NCBI RefSeq assembly: GCF_003577475.1
Contig: NZ_QPEP01000007.1
Coordinates: 164,860 to 228,859, forward strand
Length of the DNA stretch: 64,000 nt
Direction of reading: 5' to 3'
Source of the DNA: Salinibius halmophilus
Lineage (GTDB): Bacteria > Pseudomonadota > Gammaproteobacteria > Pseudomonadales > Natronospirillaceae
In this document: piece by piece, positions 8,908-18,048 of the stretch
Numbering within the stretch: the stretch's first letter is position 1
Layout: each line of letters starts with the position of its first letter
Notes under the pieces: model-generated
Told to the model about the DNA's origin: nothing
Database searches by the model: none
What the model saw: the letters and a program-made list of their open reading frames with translations, nothing else
Position numbers and translations under genes: made by a program

Positions 8908-10257
8908 ATGAATAACCAAGCGCCTATTCCAACTTTATACGGTTTAACTGAATCGCAAATTTCTAATTGGCTAGAGGGCGACTGGCGCTCGTTAACCAAT
9001 ATTGAAGTTAAAGAACCGAGTAGCATACCGTGCAATGCCGAGGTGTTCTGCTACTTGGAGGCATTATGGTTGTATTGGTCTAAGCATGGCGACATTAAGC
9101 TAACAGGAAAAGGTAATTTACCGCGCAAGGTCGTTGAGTTTGCCAGTAACCACTTTGAAAAATATAACCCGCAGGGTGATACTTGGGGTTGGGGCGTAAA
9201 GAACGAAGAAGACGTTGCCGCCTTGCACTTTTGTCATATTTTGCTGCGCGAATGTGGCTATATCGCGCCACTAAAAACCAAGCTGCGCTTTACTGCGGAA
9301 GCGCAGCAACAGATTATTGAAGCTGGCCTGATTTGGCTATTTATTGAGTGCTTCAAATATGCCAGCACGCAGTTCAATTTTGCTTACCTAGATTGGGGTG
9401 AGGAGGCTGTTGCTCAGCTGCAAGCCTTTTCTATCTATGCCCTCTGGCGGTTAAGTTGCCATGGTAGTCAGCAGCGGTTGGCTGAAGACTTGATGATTGC
9501 CGAACCATCGTTAATCGATGAAGTTGATGACTGGGTGCCATCCATATTCGAGTTTGACCTGTCGCCTATGGAACTATGGTACAAGCGCTTAGGCAAGCAG
9601 TTTTTTGGCAACTTTTTGGCAATGTTTGGCATGGCAGAGCGTGTTGGCGAGATCACGGCGTATAAGTATCAGTTAACGCCGCTTTTTGCTGAGATGCTTA
9701 AGTTTAGCGTTACTGAGGGTGAGGGTGTTGAGTTCTCTAATCCGTGGTTAAACGATGGTGCCTATGACGACAATGAAATGTTCAATGAGCATGTAGAACT
9801 TGCTGTTGGCGAGATCGAGGCTTTACAAGAAGGGTTTATGGACTTTCTTGATCAGTCGCAAGCTCGGGTCGATAATGCTGTGGATCTATTCAAAAAGCAT
9901 CAACCACATCTGTTTAAACTGATGGGTTTGCTCACGCCTGTTTTCGACGATCAAGACAAGCTAGGCTTGTTTTCGCGGGCCTGCGTTTATTTGTGGCACC
10001 AGCACTCCAGCGATTTGTTGAAGATGTTGCCTGCTGATATGGAGACGCTTCAGCAAGAATTGGACGAAATTATGGCTTGGTATCCGCAATCCGGGCCTCA
10101 ACGCGACCAACAGTTAGCCGAGTTTTTCTCGCAATCGCCCAACGCTGTAAAGCCCATGTTTTTGTATGCGGTATCTTGCGAGTTGAGCGAGCATGACATG
10201 CACGAGCCAGCACAGATCACCGCGCTGGTGATAGGGAATGCTTTGGCAGCGATGTAG
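8908..10257 (+). CDS. Uncharacterised protein, paralogue of the SEC-C protein downstream
   Basis: 449 residues. It shares a long domain with the gene at 10788: both have LYGL/LFGL then NW-x-GGDW-like (NWLEGDW here), then a lysine-rich KLTGKGNLPRKVVE, then LKTKLRFTAEA, and FKYASTQFNFAYLDW-like segments. It lacks the N-terminal SEC-C zinc motif of its partner. The KLT-KGNLPRK element recalls a segment of pRiA4b ORF-3-like proteins, but I would not assign it. No membrane segment. Function unknown. The duplication and the location between a HEPN gene and Wadjet make a defence-linked role possible. Confidence 0.7.
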   Translation: MNNQAPIPTLYGLTESQISNWLEGDWRSLTNIEVKEPSSIPCNAEVFCYLEALWLYWSKHGDIKLTGKGNLPRKVVEFASNHFEKYNPQGDTWGWGVKNEEDVAALHFCHILLRECGYIAPLKTKLRFTAEAQQQIIEAGLIWLFIECFKYASTQFNFAYLDWGEEAVAQLQAFSIYALWRLSCHGSQQRLAEDLMIAEPSLIDEVDDWVPSIFEFDLSPMELWYKRLGKQFFGNFLAMFGMAERVGEITAYKYQLTPLFAEMLKFSVTEGEGVEFSNPWLNDGAYDDNEMFNEHVELAVGEIEALQEGFMDFLDQSQARVDNAVDLFKKHQPHLFKLMGLLTPVFDDQDKLGLFSRACVYLWHQHSSDLLKMLPADMETLQQELDEIMAWYPQSGPQRDQQLAEFFSQSPNAVKPMFLYAVSCELSEHDMHEPAQITALVIGNALAAM

Positions 10258-10260
10258 TGA

Positions 10261-10345
10261 TACACGTTGCCCGGCGCAAAAACGCGCCGTACAACCTACA
10301 GGCGATGATTTGTAGGTTGTACGAACCGGAAGTTCGGGAAACAAG
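10261..10345. repeat. Dispersed intergenic repeat, copy 1
   Basis: About 85 bases. It opens with GTTGCCCGGCG facing CGCCGTACAAC as an imperfect inverted repeat, continues with CCTAC...TGTAGGTTGTACGAACCG, and ends in GGGAAACAA. Four other copies lie at 10357, 10631, 12749 and 19625 in the same orientation. The stem-loop structure is like REP/MITE-type elements, with no coding capacity. Confidence 0.7.
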
Positions 10346-10356
10346 TATTACAGCAA

Positions 10357-10442
10357 TACATGTTGCCCGGCACGAAACCATGCGCCGTGCAACCTACGGT
10401 GATCATTTGTAGGTTTTACAAACCGTAGGTTTGGGAAACAAT
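10357..10442. repeat. Dispersed intergenic repeat, copy 2
   Basis: It follows copy 1 by only 11 bases and keeps all blocks: GTTGCCCGGC, GCGCCGTGCAACCTAC, TTTGTAGGTTTTACAAACCG, TTTGGGAAACAA. A tandem pair directly behind a gene stop suggests local amplification. Confidence 0.7.
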
Positions 10443-10469
10443 GCACAATTGATCTACTGCCTTACGTTT

Positions 10470-10627
10470 AGTTACTCTTTTCTGTAATTATATACACTTA
10501 TTTTGGCGCGGTGTTTAAATATACAGCTATAGTTAAAGCAGGCTCGTCAACAGGGTTTTGAAAGAGGTGTCGCTCAGGAGTGAAGCAAGGTAAGGCAAAG
10601 GTAGCAGAAGTGATTCAGTTGCATTGA
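10470..10627 (+). pseudogene. Highly decayed Rpn-type nuclease/transposase remnant, copy 1
   Basis: Only traces remain. ARQQGFERG (around 10540-10570) is the kind of repetitive tail seen near the end of Rpn/YhgA recombination-promoting nucleases, and VAEVIQLH ends at a TGA at 10625-10627. The ending and the upstream DNA (TTTTCTGTAA...TTTAAATATACAGCTAT...AAGCAGGCTCGT) match remnant copy 2 at 12400-12745, which still has a recognisable N-terminus. The start and nearly all of the body are gone. Confidence 0.45.
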
Positions 10628-10630
10628 TTT

Positions 10631-10711
10631 TGTTGTGTGGGCCAAATCATGCGCCGTGCAACCAACAGGTGATCGGTTAACGTGGTTTACAAACCGAGGG
10701 TTTGGAGCAAC
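10631..10711. repeat. Dispersed intergenic repeat, copy 3 (degenerate)
   Basis: Starts four bases after the stop of Rpn remnant 1. GCGCCGTGCAACC, GGTGATC, GGTTTACAAACCG and TTTGGAGCAA are kept; the opening GTTGCCCGGC has decayed to GTTGTGTGGGC. Confidence 0.6.
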
Positions 10712-10787
10712 TAGCAAGCGTTCAGTGAAGGTGTGTTGAGCAAGTTATTATTGGAAATTTACGTCTAAAAGAATAAGAGAGCGTGTG

Positions 10788-12305
10788 ATGAAAATTGGTC
10801 GCAACGATACTTGCCCTTGCGGCAGTGGAAAGAAGTTCAAGAAGTGCTGTATTAATGTGTCTGCTGGACCAATTGAGCAGGTTGCTGGGCGTATCGAATC
10901 TGTATTGGCAGGTCAGCCTGATATGTCGATGGCAGATATACAGCAACTAGCCAGTAGGGGAGTTGATGATTTCAATCATGCCCCGTTGCCAGAGCTCTTT
11001 GGTTTAAGCCCACATCTAATGGCCAATTGGCAAGGAGGTGACTGGGGTAGCTTTGAACACGTCTCGCTCCAAATCCCGAAAGAGCACCTTCACTATTCTG
11101 TGGTTTACGCTTATATCAAGTCGCTTTGGCAATACTGGCTAATTGAGGGTGATTTTAAACTGACAGCGAAAGGCAACTTGCCACGCAAGTTGGTGGAAAA
11201 AGTAAATTATGACGTCATGGTTTACATGCCAGATTACGCTGAGGTTCTGCAGTCTATTAAAGAGCTTACGCCTGGTAATGCTGAAGATTTCCCAGAGCTA
11301 TCACTTACCCATAAGCTGCTGCTCGATTCGGGTCTTCTGCGGAACCTAAAAACTAAGTTTTCTTTTAGTGCCAAGGCTTCACTTGCGTTTCATGAGCATG
11401 GCATCAGCGCCCTTTATATTGCTTGTTTTGAGTTTGCATCGCGTAACTTTAACTACGGCTACTATGATTACGAAGATGAGACGGTACTCGGCTTAATAAG
11501 GCTCACACCGTTTATCTTGTGGCGCCTTCAGCAACATAAAGATATTGATTTGGCCGCTCGCGAGTTGGTCACGGCGATACCTGCGTTGGCTAATGAATTT
11601 AAACCAAAATCTGGCGATGCAATGGCTGCCTGGATTAAGGTGTTTAGAAAGCAGTTCGTTGAGACCTTCCTGAACTTGTTTGGGCTTGTGAAAATAAATG
11701 GCTGGGGCGAGTTTGGTCATCGAGACTGCGCTATAACCCCTCTATTCGATGAAGTTCTTCAGTTTAACGTACACTCTAGTTTTGAGGTGCCGTTGGTCGA
11801 CCCATGGTTAGAAGGCGGCGGTGAAGCATTTTTTAATGGTGAAATTGATTTAGGCAGAGAGCAACAGGGCGAATTAGAAAAAGAATTCGAGCAGTTTATG
11901 AGTGCTGCCAATGAAGTTGTGGCAGATTATGCAGAGCAATTTATTGAGCGTCGAAACGATCTTGCTGAGTACGTACTCAGCGAGTTATCTGGTAAATCAA
12001 GCGAGGATATGGTCAGTTTGATCATGGCGACAAGTACCTTTGTATACCATCGCCACAGCGACGAATTGAACCGGCGCCGCAAAGTTGATGGAAAGCAGCT
12101 GGATCAACTAGTCAAAGATGCCAAACGATTGTTTCAAGGCAGTGAATTGCAGCAAGGTAACCGACTCGATTGGTATTTATCGAAGAGCGCGAACCCAAAG
12201 ACTATATTGTTGGCGTTGTCTTTGATTGAATCAATTGATTCTGATCGCCGCGACCTTTACGCCCGCGCCGTGCAAGTGGCGGTGCTGAAAGCTCTAGTTG
12301 GATAA
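10788..12305 (+). CDS. SEC-C zinc-motif protein with domain shared with the 8908 gene
   Basis: 505 residues from the ATG at 10788; a GTG three bases earlier is also possible. The N-terminus is a textbook SEC-C motif (IGRNDTCPCGSGKKFKKCC, residues 3-21) that binds zinc, as at the end of SecA and in many regulatory proteins. After a linker comes the large domain shared with the gene at 8908: LFGLSPHLMANWQGGDW, FKLTAKGNLPRKLVEK, LKTKFSFSAKA, FEFASRNFNYGYYDY. Cytoplasmic, no membrane segment. Function unknown. The paralogue lacks the zinc motif, so one may have lost it, or the pair may act as a heteromer. Confidence 0.75.
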   Translation: MKIGRNDTCPCGSGKKFKKCCINVSAGPIEQVAGRIESVLAGQPDMSMADIQQLASRGVDDFNHAPLPELFGLSPHLMANWQGGDWGSFEHVSLQIPKEHLHYSVVYAYIKSLWQYWLIEGDFKLTAKGNLPRKLVEKVNYDVMVYMPDYAEVLQSIKELTPGNAEDFPELSLTHKLLLDSGLLRNLKTKFSFSAKASLAFHEHGISALYIACFEFASRNFNYGYYDYEDETVLGLIRLTPFILWRLQQHKDIDLAARELVTAIPALANEFKPKSGDAMAAWIKVFRKQFVETFLNLFGLVKINGWGEFGHRDCAITPLFDEVLQFNVHSSFEVPLVDPWLEGGGEAFFNGEIDLGREQQGELEKEFEQFMSAANEVVADYAEQFIERRNDLAEYVLSELSGKSSEDMVSLIMATSTFVYHRHSDELNRRRKVDGKQLDQLVKDAKRLFQGSELQQGNRLDWYLSKSANPKTILLALSLIESIDSDRRDLYARAVQVAVLKALVG

Positions 12306-12347
12306 CGGATTTTGTTGCTCGGCTCGTTATGTAACCATGGCGATTTT

Positions 12348-12383
12348 GTCTGCAAACATTCGCTTCGCAAATGATTTGCAGAC
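12348..12383. repeat. Perfect 9-bp inverted repeat
   Basis: GTCTGCAAA at 12348-12356 faces TTTGCAGAC at 12375-12383 around an 18-base loop, 42 bases after the SEC-C gene. There is no T-run, so it is either a weak terminator for that gene or another relic of the repeat family. Confidence 0.45.
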
Positions 12384-12482
12384 CTACATTTCATTACGCT
12401 TTTCTGTAAATATATACATATTTTCTCTGTAACTGTTTAAATATACAGCTATCTTTAGAGCAGACTCGTAAAGGGGCTGCTT

Positions 12483-12745
12483 ATGGCGAAGATCAATAAT
12501 CCGCACGACAAGTTTTTTAAGCAGAGCATGCAGCAGCCAATTTTGGCTAAACAATTTATGCAGCAATATTTGCCGACAAAGATTGCTAGTGCCTTAGATC
12601 TAGAGTCTTTGGTGTATCAAGATGGCAGCTACATAAACAATCAAATGCGCAGCGTTTGCTTGATCGTGGATTTTCGGTAAGCGAAGCTGCTCAGATTGCC
12701 GATTTAGATGAAGCCATTGTGGCTGAGTTAGTTCAGTCGCATTGA
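12483..12745 (+). pseudogene. Rpn-family nuclease/transposase remnant, copy 2 (internally deleted, frameshifted)
   Basis: The N-terminal ~52 residues read cleanly as an Rpn/YhgA-type recombination-promoting nuclease (NPHDKFFKQSMQQP, AKQFMQQYLP, YQDGSYI). The family is normally about 300 residues and has a PD-(D/E)XK nuclease core. Here the frame breaks near 12645. The typical C-terminal tail (AQRLLDRGFSVSEAAQIADL and the ending VAELVQSH) continues in another frame from 12647 to a stop at 12745. The whole catalytic middle is missing, so this is a dead gene left by internal deletion. Its upstream DNA matches that of remnant copy 1. Confidence 0.75.
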
Positions 12746-12748
12746 TTT

Positions 12749-12801
12749 GTTGCCCGGCCAGTGTGGCCCAGCGCGAAAACGCGCCGTTCAACCTACTGTA
12801 A
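12749..12801. repeat. Dispersed intergenic repeat, copy 4 (truncated by jetD end)
   Basis: GTTGCCCGGCC, then GCGCGAAAACGCGCCGTTCAACCTAC. The second half of the repeat is absent; the last bases overlap the stop codon region of jetD. Together with copy 5 at 19625 it brackets the Wadjet operon in direct orientation. Confidence 0.6.
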
Positions 12802-13950
12802 GTTGAAAAACGCTTGCGAAATATAGTCGGCGTCAAGCATTTCTTGCTCTAGTCGGTTGGGTTGTTGATGTAGCCGCTCAAACAACAAGGCTTCTTGCTC
12901 AGTTAAATCAGTTGGCACCGCGCCACACGAATTGCCCTGAGTAGCGCGGTGGTTGAATTGCTCGAACGTGTTCACGTCCATCATTACACTGACTAGATTA
13001 GGTTGCATTGCACGAGCGCGGGCTAGCAGGGTTAGGCCATCACTGTCTATGTCACCCCAGTAAATGACTTTTTTATCTTTTACCCAATCGGCGCCTAGCC
13101 AGTTAAGGTGATTGCCTGTACCACACACCACTACGGCGTGTTCAATATTGGGTACCACCAAACCAGACTGAAGATTTTCTACCACAATAAGCGTGTCGCC
13201 AGGTAAGGGGTAGGCCGCGAGTTGCTGGCCAGTAAGCTGCAGCAATTCTAAGCCAGCGAAAGCTTGTCTTGTTTTCTCGCAAAGTGGGCGAATGGTTAGC
13301 CAACCGGCAGGTTTGTTCATGCAGCCTAGCCAACTAAGCAAACCATCTGCCTTGTTAACGGCCTGATCGTGTAAGGCGTTCAATAATGCGCTAATCAGTT
13401 TTTCATGTTGCTCAATAAACTTGCCATGCACGCCAGCAAGCGGCAAGGCGCGCAAGTATAAACCCACGCCCATGCCGGCTTGTAGCTGCGGCAGCAGTGC
13501 TTGCAGCATGGTGAGTTCTGTCGTAGTTAACTGCATCAACGCTGCTAACTGTTTTTTTAGCTCGGCTTTGAAGTCCGCCGATTCAGGTGCCAAAGCAATT
13601 AATGGCTGAACTCGTTCAAACCATTGTTCAAGCTCGCCGGTTACCTGTAAAAAATCGGTGAGGCTTTTTAAGTTATGAAACACTAACTTTACTGGCACTT
13701 GTTGACTGCCAAGGCGCTGCCAGCGTTTGTCGGCCCACTCAACACCGCTCACGTTGCGCCAATCTTGCTGCCAAACAAATAGCTTTTCTGCATCGCTGCT
13801 GGCTTGCTTATCGCTCGGTGGCTTTAATCCTAGGCTAATTGGAAAGGTGACCGAGCCATTTAACAGGCGCTGGCATTTGGGCCAATTTTGCCAATAGCGG
13901 CTATAAAGAACTGCTCGCGCATCGTTAACACTTATTCCCCAGTCGCTCAC
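12793..13950 (-). CDS. jetD: Wadjet protein JetD (topoisomerase-like nuclease, DUF3322/DUF2220)
   Basis: 385 residues if it starts at the GTG at 13950, which overlaps the jetC stop as GTGA. An in-frame TTG at 14019 would lie 70 bases inside jetC and is less likely. JetD is the endonuclease subunit of Wadjet: it binds the JetABC loop-extruding SMC complex and cuts small circular DNA. The C-terminal half has the Toprim acidic signature GDIDSDGLTLL followed by VSVMMD. The N-terminal half is the winged-helix DUF3322 part (WQNWPKCQRLLNG). Length and gene order fit type I Wadjet; equivalent to MksG. Last gene of the operon. Confidence 0.93.
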   Translation of the reverse strand: MSDWGISVNDARAVLYSRYWQNWPKCQRLLNGSVTFPISLGLKPPSDKQASSDAEKLFVWQQDWRNVSGVEWADKRWQRLGSQQVPVKLVFHNLKSLTDFLQVTGELEQWFERVQPLIALAPESADFKAELKKQLAALMQLTTTELTMLQALLPQLQAGMGVGLYLRALPLAGVHGKFIEQHEKLISALLNALHDQAVNKADGLLSWLGCMNKPAGWLTIRPLCEKTRQAFAGLELLQLTGQQLAAYPLPGDTLIVVENLQSGLVVPNIEHAVVVCGTGNHLNWLGADWVKDKKVIYWGDIDSDGLTLLARARAMQPNLVSVMMDVNTFEQFNHRATQGNSCGAVPTDLTEQEALLFERLHQQPNRLEQEMLDADYISQAFFNLQ

Positions 13951-16900
13951 TCGGCCTCCAAAGCAGCGTTCAAGGTGGCTTGGGCTTGCGCGGCGCGTTG
14001 TTCGTCTAGTTCTTGCCAAGTAATTTCGAGTAAACGGCTTTCATGCTGTTCGGCGTCGCGTTCGGCAATTATCAACGAGCGCGCTGATTCGCGTGCCAAG
14101 TTTAGGTTTTTATACGGCGTAATCAGGTTTACGTGAATGTTCAGCGCTTTAAATACTTTTAATACTCGCCTGCTCACCGACTCGGCGGTGTTGGAGAAGG
14201 CTTCGTCCAAGAAGACCGTGCTGTAAATTGGCTTGTGGTAGCCATCTGGGGTGAGTACGTAGGCGAGTGCAGCTGCCACAATGGTGCCGGCGAACGACTC
14301 TTTTTCGCCACCCGACTTGCCACTTGACGACTTTAACACATCGATGGTTTCACCATCTTCGTGGCGGTATTCTTCGGCATAAAATGCCATGCGATAGCTA
14401 GGCTCTAGCAGGCGCAGGCTATGTTTGGTCTTGGCGGTGCTTGGGTCGCAGGCTTTTGCCAAGGTCGAGATCACTTGTGCAATGTGCTTGAACTGCACCT
14501 CTGGATCGGCATCGCTGCCTTTAGCACTTAGCGCCTGTTTAAGTTGTTGGTCAAACTCGCGCACATGCACATAGTTTTCATTATCCCATTTTAAGCGCAG
14601 TGAGCTGCCTGCGCGAAACTCGGTACGTGCTAGCACCTGGTTAATTTGCTCAATTCGATCGGCAATATGTTCGCGCTCATCGTGCAAGCTGCCTTGCAGG
14701 TGTGCCAACGATTGGCCTGTGTGTTTGTTGAGTCGCTCTTTAAACTGCTCCACTAGTTCGGGCAGGCCTTCATCAACTAAGCTTTGATAATGGCCAATGT
14801 AGTCGTCTAGGCCATCTAAGCCAGTGCCCCAATCAACCGTTAGTGGTGCCCATTCTGGGTTGCCGCGAAACTTACTAATAATGCCAACTATGGTGCTTAC
14901 CGCTGTGCCGATTTGCTTTTGTAGGCGGTTTAGCTGCTGCTCGTACTGTTGTTGCAGCGCCGTTTGTTTGGCTTCAGCTTTGGCTAGCTCGGTTTGTTGG
15001 CCAAGTTGTTTGTTTACCTGTTCAGCAATGTCTTGTGCTAGTGCTAGCTTGGCCAGTTGATTTAGCGTGGACAGCTTGTTTTGCCGTTCGGCTAACTGTG
15101 CTTCTAGGCCGCCTTGGCGTTTGTCTAGCGCACTCAGGGTTTGTTCCAGCTGCTCAATGGTTGCAAGGCTGTCCTCGTAGGCTTGTTTGGCTTTTTCGAT
15201 TTCTCCACTTTGTGCTTGTAATCGAGCAAGATCGGCTTCAATTGTGCTAATGGCCTGTTGCCAGTGGCTAACATCAATTTGCGGCCAACTAAACTCAACT
15301 AGGCGCTGCCATGCGTTTTGTTGCTTGTTGAGTTGTTTTTGCTCTGCCAAGAGTTGCTGGCGCCGAGCGCCCCAGTGGCTAACTTGCTCGCTAATATCGC
15401 TCGCTTCGCTCTCCAAGGCGGCTAAGCGTTGTTTGTTGTTAAAACCCAGTAGCCAATGGCGGCGGTCACCCACTTTTTGTTGATCTTTTTTCTCAAACCG
15501 GCCGCGCTCTTTGTGAATTAAGCCGGCTAGGGTGATGGAGTATTCGGTTTTATTGAGTGTTTCCACCGAGTCAACGCAGGTGAGGTCAAACTTAGCTAAA
15601 TGTTGTTTTAGCCAATCGCGATAGGGGTGTTGTTGCCAGTTTAGTTTGCGCAGTATACCGCCTGCTAAAAACTCTACCGGCTGGCTTGCACCTAGGTTCA
15701 CCACTTGCGCGCGAACAAATACGCCAGTGTGGTGTTCATTGAGCCAGCGAGTCGCCTCGCGATAGCTGGCTTGTGGCAACAGTAAGGTGGTGCGCAGCCC
15801 ACCAAGTGAGCGTTCTATCGCGCCTTGCCAAGGTTTGTCGTGCACATCAATGAGCTCGGCAATAAAAGGGCAATCGCTTTTATTTAACCCCAGCGCATCA
15901 CATAGGTTTTCGCGCATGGTTTGGTAGTTGGCTGGCACGTTGGAGTCGGGCCGGGCTTTAATTTGGCTGATTTCTTCATTAAGCGCCACGAGTGCGTCAT
16001 TGGCGTTACCCAGTTCTTTGCCGGCGTGCATGAGCTCGTCTTGTAGCTGTTGTTCGCGTTGCTCGATTTGCTGTTGTGCTGTTTGTTGCCTGGCTTGTAG
16101 TTGTTCAAATGCTTGCCTTGTGAGCTCGTCATTTTGGCCAACCAGCTTTGCTAAGGTTTGATAGGTTTGGGCGTTGGCACTGGTTTGGCCAAACTCTTGC
16201 TGGGCATGCGCGAGGTCGCGCTTGGCCTGCTCAATTCTATCGCCACCTAGTTGCATATAATCGTTATGTAAGCGCTGGCTACGCTGCTGCTCGGCGGTTT
16301 TTTGCTGCTTGTTGCTAGCTAGTTGCTGAGTTGTCTCACTAAGTTGCTGCTCAAGTTCGTTTACTTGCGCCTGTACTATGCTGGCTTGTTGGCGAGCGGC
16401 AACAATGGGGAGTGCTTCTTTCTGTGCCTGGGTGCTGGTTTGCTCTGCTATGGCCGTTTGGCGAAGGCTGGCTTGCTCGGGTAGGGCGCTTAGCGCCTCA
16501 GCTTGGTTGCGGGCATCTAGCAGCTTTTGATGCGTGCTGTCTAAATCAGCAAACTCCAACACCGCCTTCTGTGCTTTGTCGCGAATGTCACTTGGTTCGA
16601 GTACTAGTTCGCGGATTAAGCTCGTTAGGTCATCAATCTTTTTAAGGCCTAGCGCGCGAGCCAGCAAGTTGGGCGCGTTGCGATTGTCCATGTGCATCAG
16701 TTTGCGAAAGGCATCGCTAAAAGCACTGTGGTTGCCATCAAAGCCTTCTAATAGGGGCTGTTGCTTCACATGTGCTTTCAGTGCACGAACGTTGCCACCA
16801 TCAAATGGCTCTAGCAGCTCGGTGAGTTTTAAATCGCGTTTGCCCAACACATATAAGCGCTCAACATCACTTAAGCCTTTACCCGTTTGTTTTACCCAAA

Positions 16901-17300
16901 ACAAAGCGGCCAAGGTCATTTTGCTGCCGTCTTCAGCTTGGTACATGGCGCGCAGGCCGGTTACCACTGACCCTTCACGTTTACTGCGAATGCGCGTGGC
17001 ACTGCCGCCATCGTGCACCGAGCCAAAGCTGCCACGCATATAGCTAAGCAGGTTACGGTCCGATTTATCGCCTTGGGCGGCGGCAATATTAAAGCTAGCT
17101 TTGCCTGGTGGTAGCAACAAAGCCATAAGGCCGTCAACGAAGGTTGATTTGCCAGCGCCGTTGTCGCCTGTGACCAGTGTGCCTTGGGCGTCTATGTTGG
17201 CGGTGTGCAGGCCGCTAAACGAGCCCCAGTTATACACCGAGAGCTGTGCTAAACGAATTTGGCCGCTGGCGAATAGCTGATCTAGGTTACTCATGCTCAC
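13947..17300 (-). CDS. jetC: Wadjet protein JetC (SMC-like ATPase)
   Basis: 1117 residues from a GTG; an ATG two codons in (17294) is equally possible. SMC architecture is plain. An N-terminal Walker A GDNGAGKST lies near residue 48, followed by long Gln/Leu/Glu-rich coiled coils with a hinge-like middle near residues 470-600. At the C-terminus come the ABC signature KSGGEKESFAG and the Walker B stretch YSTVFLDEAF. JetC/MksB dimers burn ATP to extrude DNA loops and sense plasmid size. It overlaps jetB by 14 bases and jetD by 4, so the subunits are co-translated. Confidence 0.95.
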   Translation of the reverse strand: MSMSNLDQLFASGQIRLAQLSVYNWGSFSGLHTANIDAQGTLVTGDNGAGKSTFVDGLMALLLPPGKASFNIAAAQGDKSDRNLLSYMRGSFGSVHDGGSATRIRSKREGSVVTGLRAMYQAEDGSKMTLAALFWVKQTGKGLSDVERLYVLGKRDLKLTELLEPFDGGNVRALKAHVKQQPLLEGFDGNHSAFSDAFRKLMHMDNRNAPNLLARALGLKKIDDLTSLIRELVLEPSDIRDKAQKAVLEFADLDSTHQKLLDARNQAEALSALPEQASLRQTAIAEQTSTQAQKEALPIVAARQQASIVQAQVNELEQQLSETTQQLASNKQQKTAEQQRSQRLHNDYMQLGGDRIEQAKRDLAHAQQEFGQTSANAQTYQTLAKLVGQNDELTRQAFEQLQARQQTAQQQIEQREQQLQDELMHAGKELGNANDALVALNEEISQIKARPDSNVPANYQTMRENLCDALGLNKSDCPFIAELIDVHDKPWQGAIERSLGGLRTTLLLPQASYREATRWLNEHHTGVFVRAQVVNLGASQPVEFLAGGILRKLNWQQHPYRDWLKQHLAKFDLTCVDSVETLNKTEYSITLAGLIHKERGRFEKKDQQKVGDRRHWLLGFNNKQRLAALESEASDISEQVSHWGARRQQLLAEQKQLNKQQNAWQRLVEFSWPQIDVSHWQQAISTIEADLARLQAQSGEIEKAKQAYEDSLATIEQLEQTLSALDKRQGGLEAQLAERQNKLSTLNQLAKLALAQDIAEQVNKQLGQQTELAKAEAKQTALQQQYEQQLNRLQKQIGTAVSTIVGIISKFRGNPEWAPLTVDWGTGLDGLDDYIGHYQSLVDEGLPELVEQFKERLNKHTGQSLAHLQGSLHDEREHIADRIEQINQVLARTEFRAGSSLRLKWDNENYVHVREFDQQLKQALSAKGSDADPEVQFKHIAQVISTLAKACDPSTAKTKHSLRLLEPSYRMAFYAEEYRHEDGETIDVLKSSSGKSGGEKESFAGTIVAAALAYVLTPDGYHKPIYSTVFLDEAFSNTAESVSRRVLKVFKALNIHVNLITPYKNLNLARESARSLIIAERDAEQHESRLLEITWQELDEQRAAQAQATLNAALEAE

Positions 17301-18048
17301 CCCCAGCCATGCGGGTGTACTCGCTTAGTAGTTGCTGCAAAAACTCAGCGCTGACGACATAACGGATTAATGGCGACACTTCATAGCGCTCTTCGCTGCC
17401 CCGTATGGTGAGCAGCAGTTTTTTCTCGAGCAATCGTTTAACGGCGGGGTTAAAAATGCGGTCGAAGTCTTTATCGCGATTAAACAAAGGCATAAATGGG
17501 CTAAGAAGGTCGGCCATTTTATCATCGTCGATGGCAATGGTTTGCTCACCTTGGGTTTCACGCTCTTGGTAATATTTGCGCAGCACCAACAGCAATAAGG
17601 TATCGATGAGCAATAACTGACGTTGGCTAATCAAAGAGAAGCTTTCGGCGTCTTCATCATCAATTTGTTGATTCCCTATAAAGGCAACGCCGTTGTGTTC
17701 ATCCAGCGTTAGGTCGATGAAGATTTGATTAAGGTAGCTGCGAATATCGCGCTTACCCGCCACAATATCGGCAAACAATTTAGGCTTTTGGCTTGCGAGC
17801 AGCACGCCGTTGCGTAGCAAATAGGCAATGGCCTTGCGAGTCGGTAGTGGCAGTAAACCTTCTTCTGACGATGGTTCAAACTCATTTTCTTCGTTTGTGT
17901 CCGATGCCTCAGTAGTTTCATTTGCCTGTGGGGTATCGACTAGCTCGCTGGCCAGTTGTTCGGTTTCGCTCAGCTCTGCTTCCGGTACTGTTTCGGGCTG
18001 AACTGGTTCAGGCTCAAAAAAGTCGAAGGCCGATTGTTTATCGCTCAT
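17287..18048 (-). CDS. jetB: Wadjet protein JetB (DUF4194, MksE-like)
   Basis: 253 residues. The first ~70 are acidic and low complexity (ETVPEAELSETEQ...), probably a disordered tail. The rest is the DUF4194 winged-helix kleisin-interacting domain (AYLLRNGVLLASQKPKLFAD, DLTLDEHNGVAFI, ISQRQLLLIDTLLLLVLRKY). JetB is the KITE-type subunit that bridges the JetA kleisin in the Wadjet condensin complex. ATG overlaps the jetA stop as ATGA. The long acidic leader is more than I would expect for the family. Confidence 0.93.
   Translation of the reverse strand: MSDKQSAFDFFEPEPVQPETVPEAELSETEQLASELVDTPQANETTEASDTNEENEFEPSSEEGLLPLPTRKAIAYLLRNGVLLASQKPKLFADIVAGKRDIRSYLNQIFIDLTLDEHNGVAFIGNQQIDDEDAESFSLISQRQLLLIDTLLLLVLRKYYQERETQGEQTIAIDDDKMADLLSPFMPLFNRDKDFDRIFNPAVKRLLEKKLLLTIRGSEERYEVSPLIRYVVSAEFLQQLLSEYTRMAGGEHE

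Noticed and set aside
13951..14019. TTG start that would lengthen JetD by 23 residues
   Set aside because: It lies 70 bases inside jetC and gives a basic, Arg/Thr-rich leader that does not look like the domain. The GTG at 13950 overlaps the jetC stop as GTGA, as in the rest of the operon.
16534..17043. 169-residue open frame on the plus strand
   Set aside because: Fully antisense to jetC; Ser/Leu-rich composition typical of a shadow frame.
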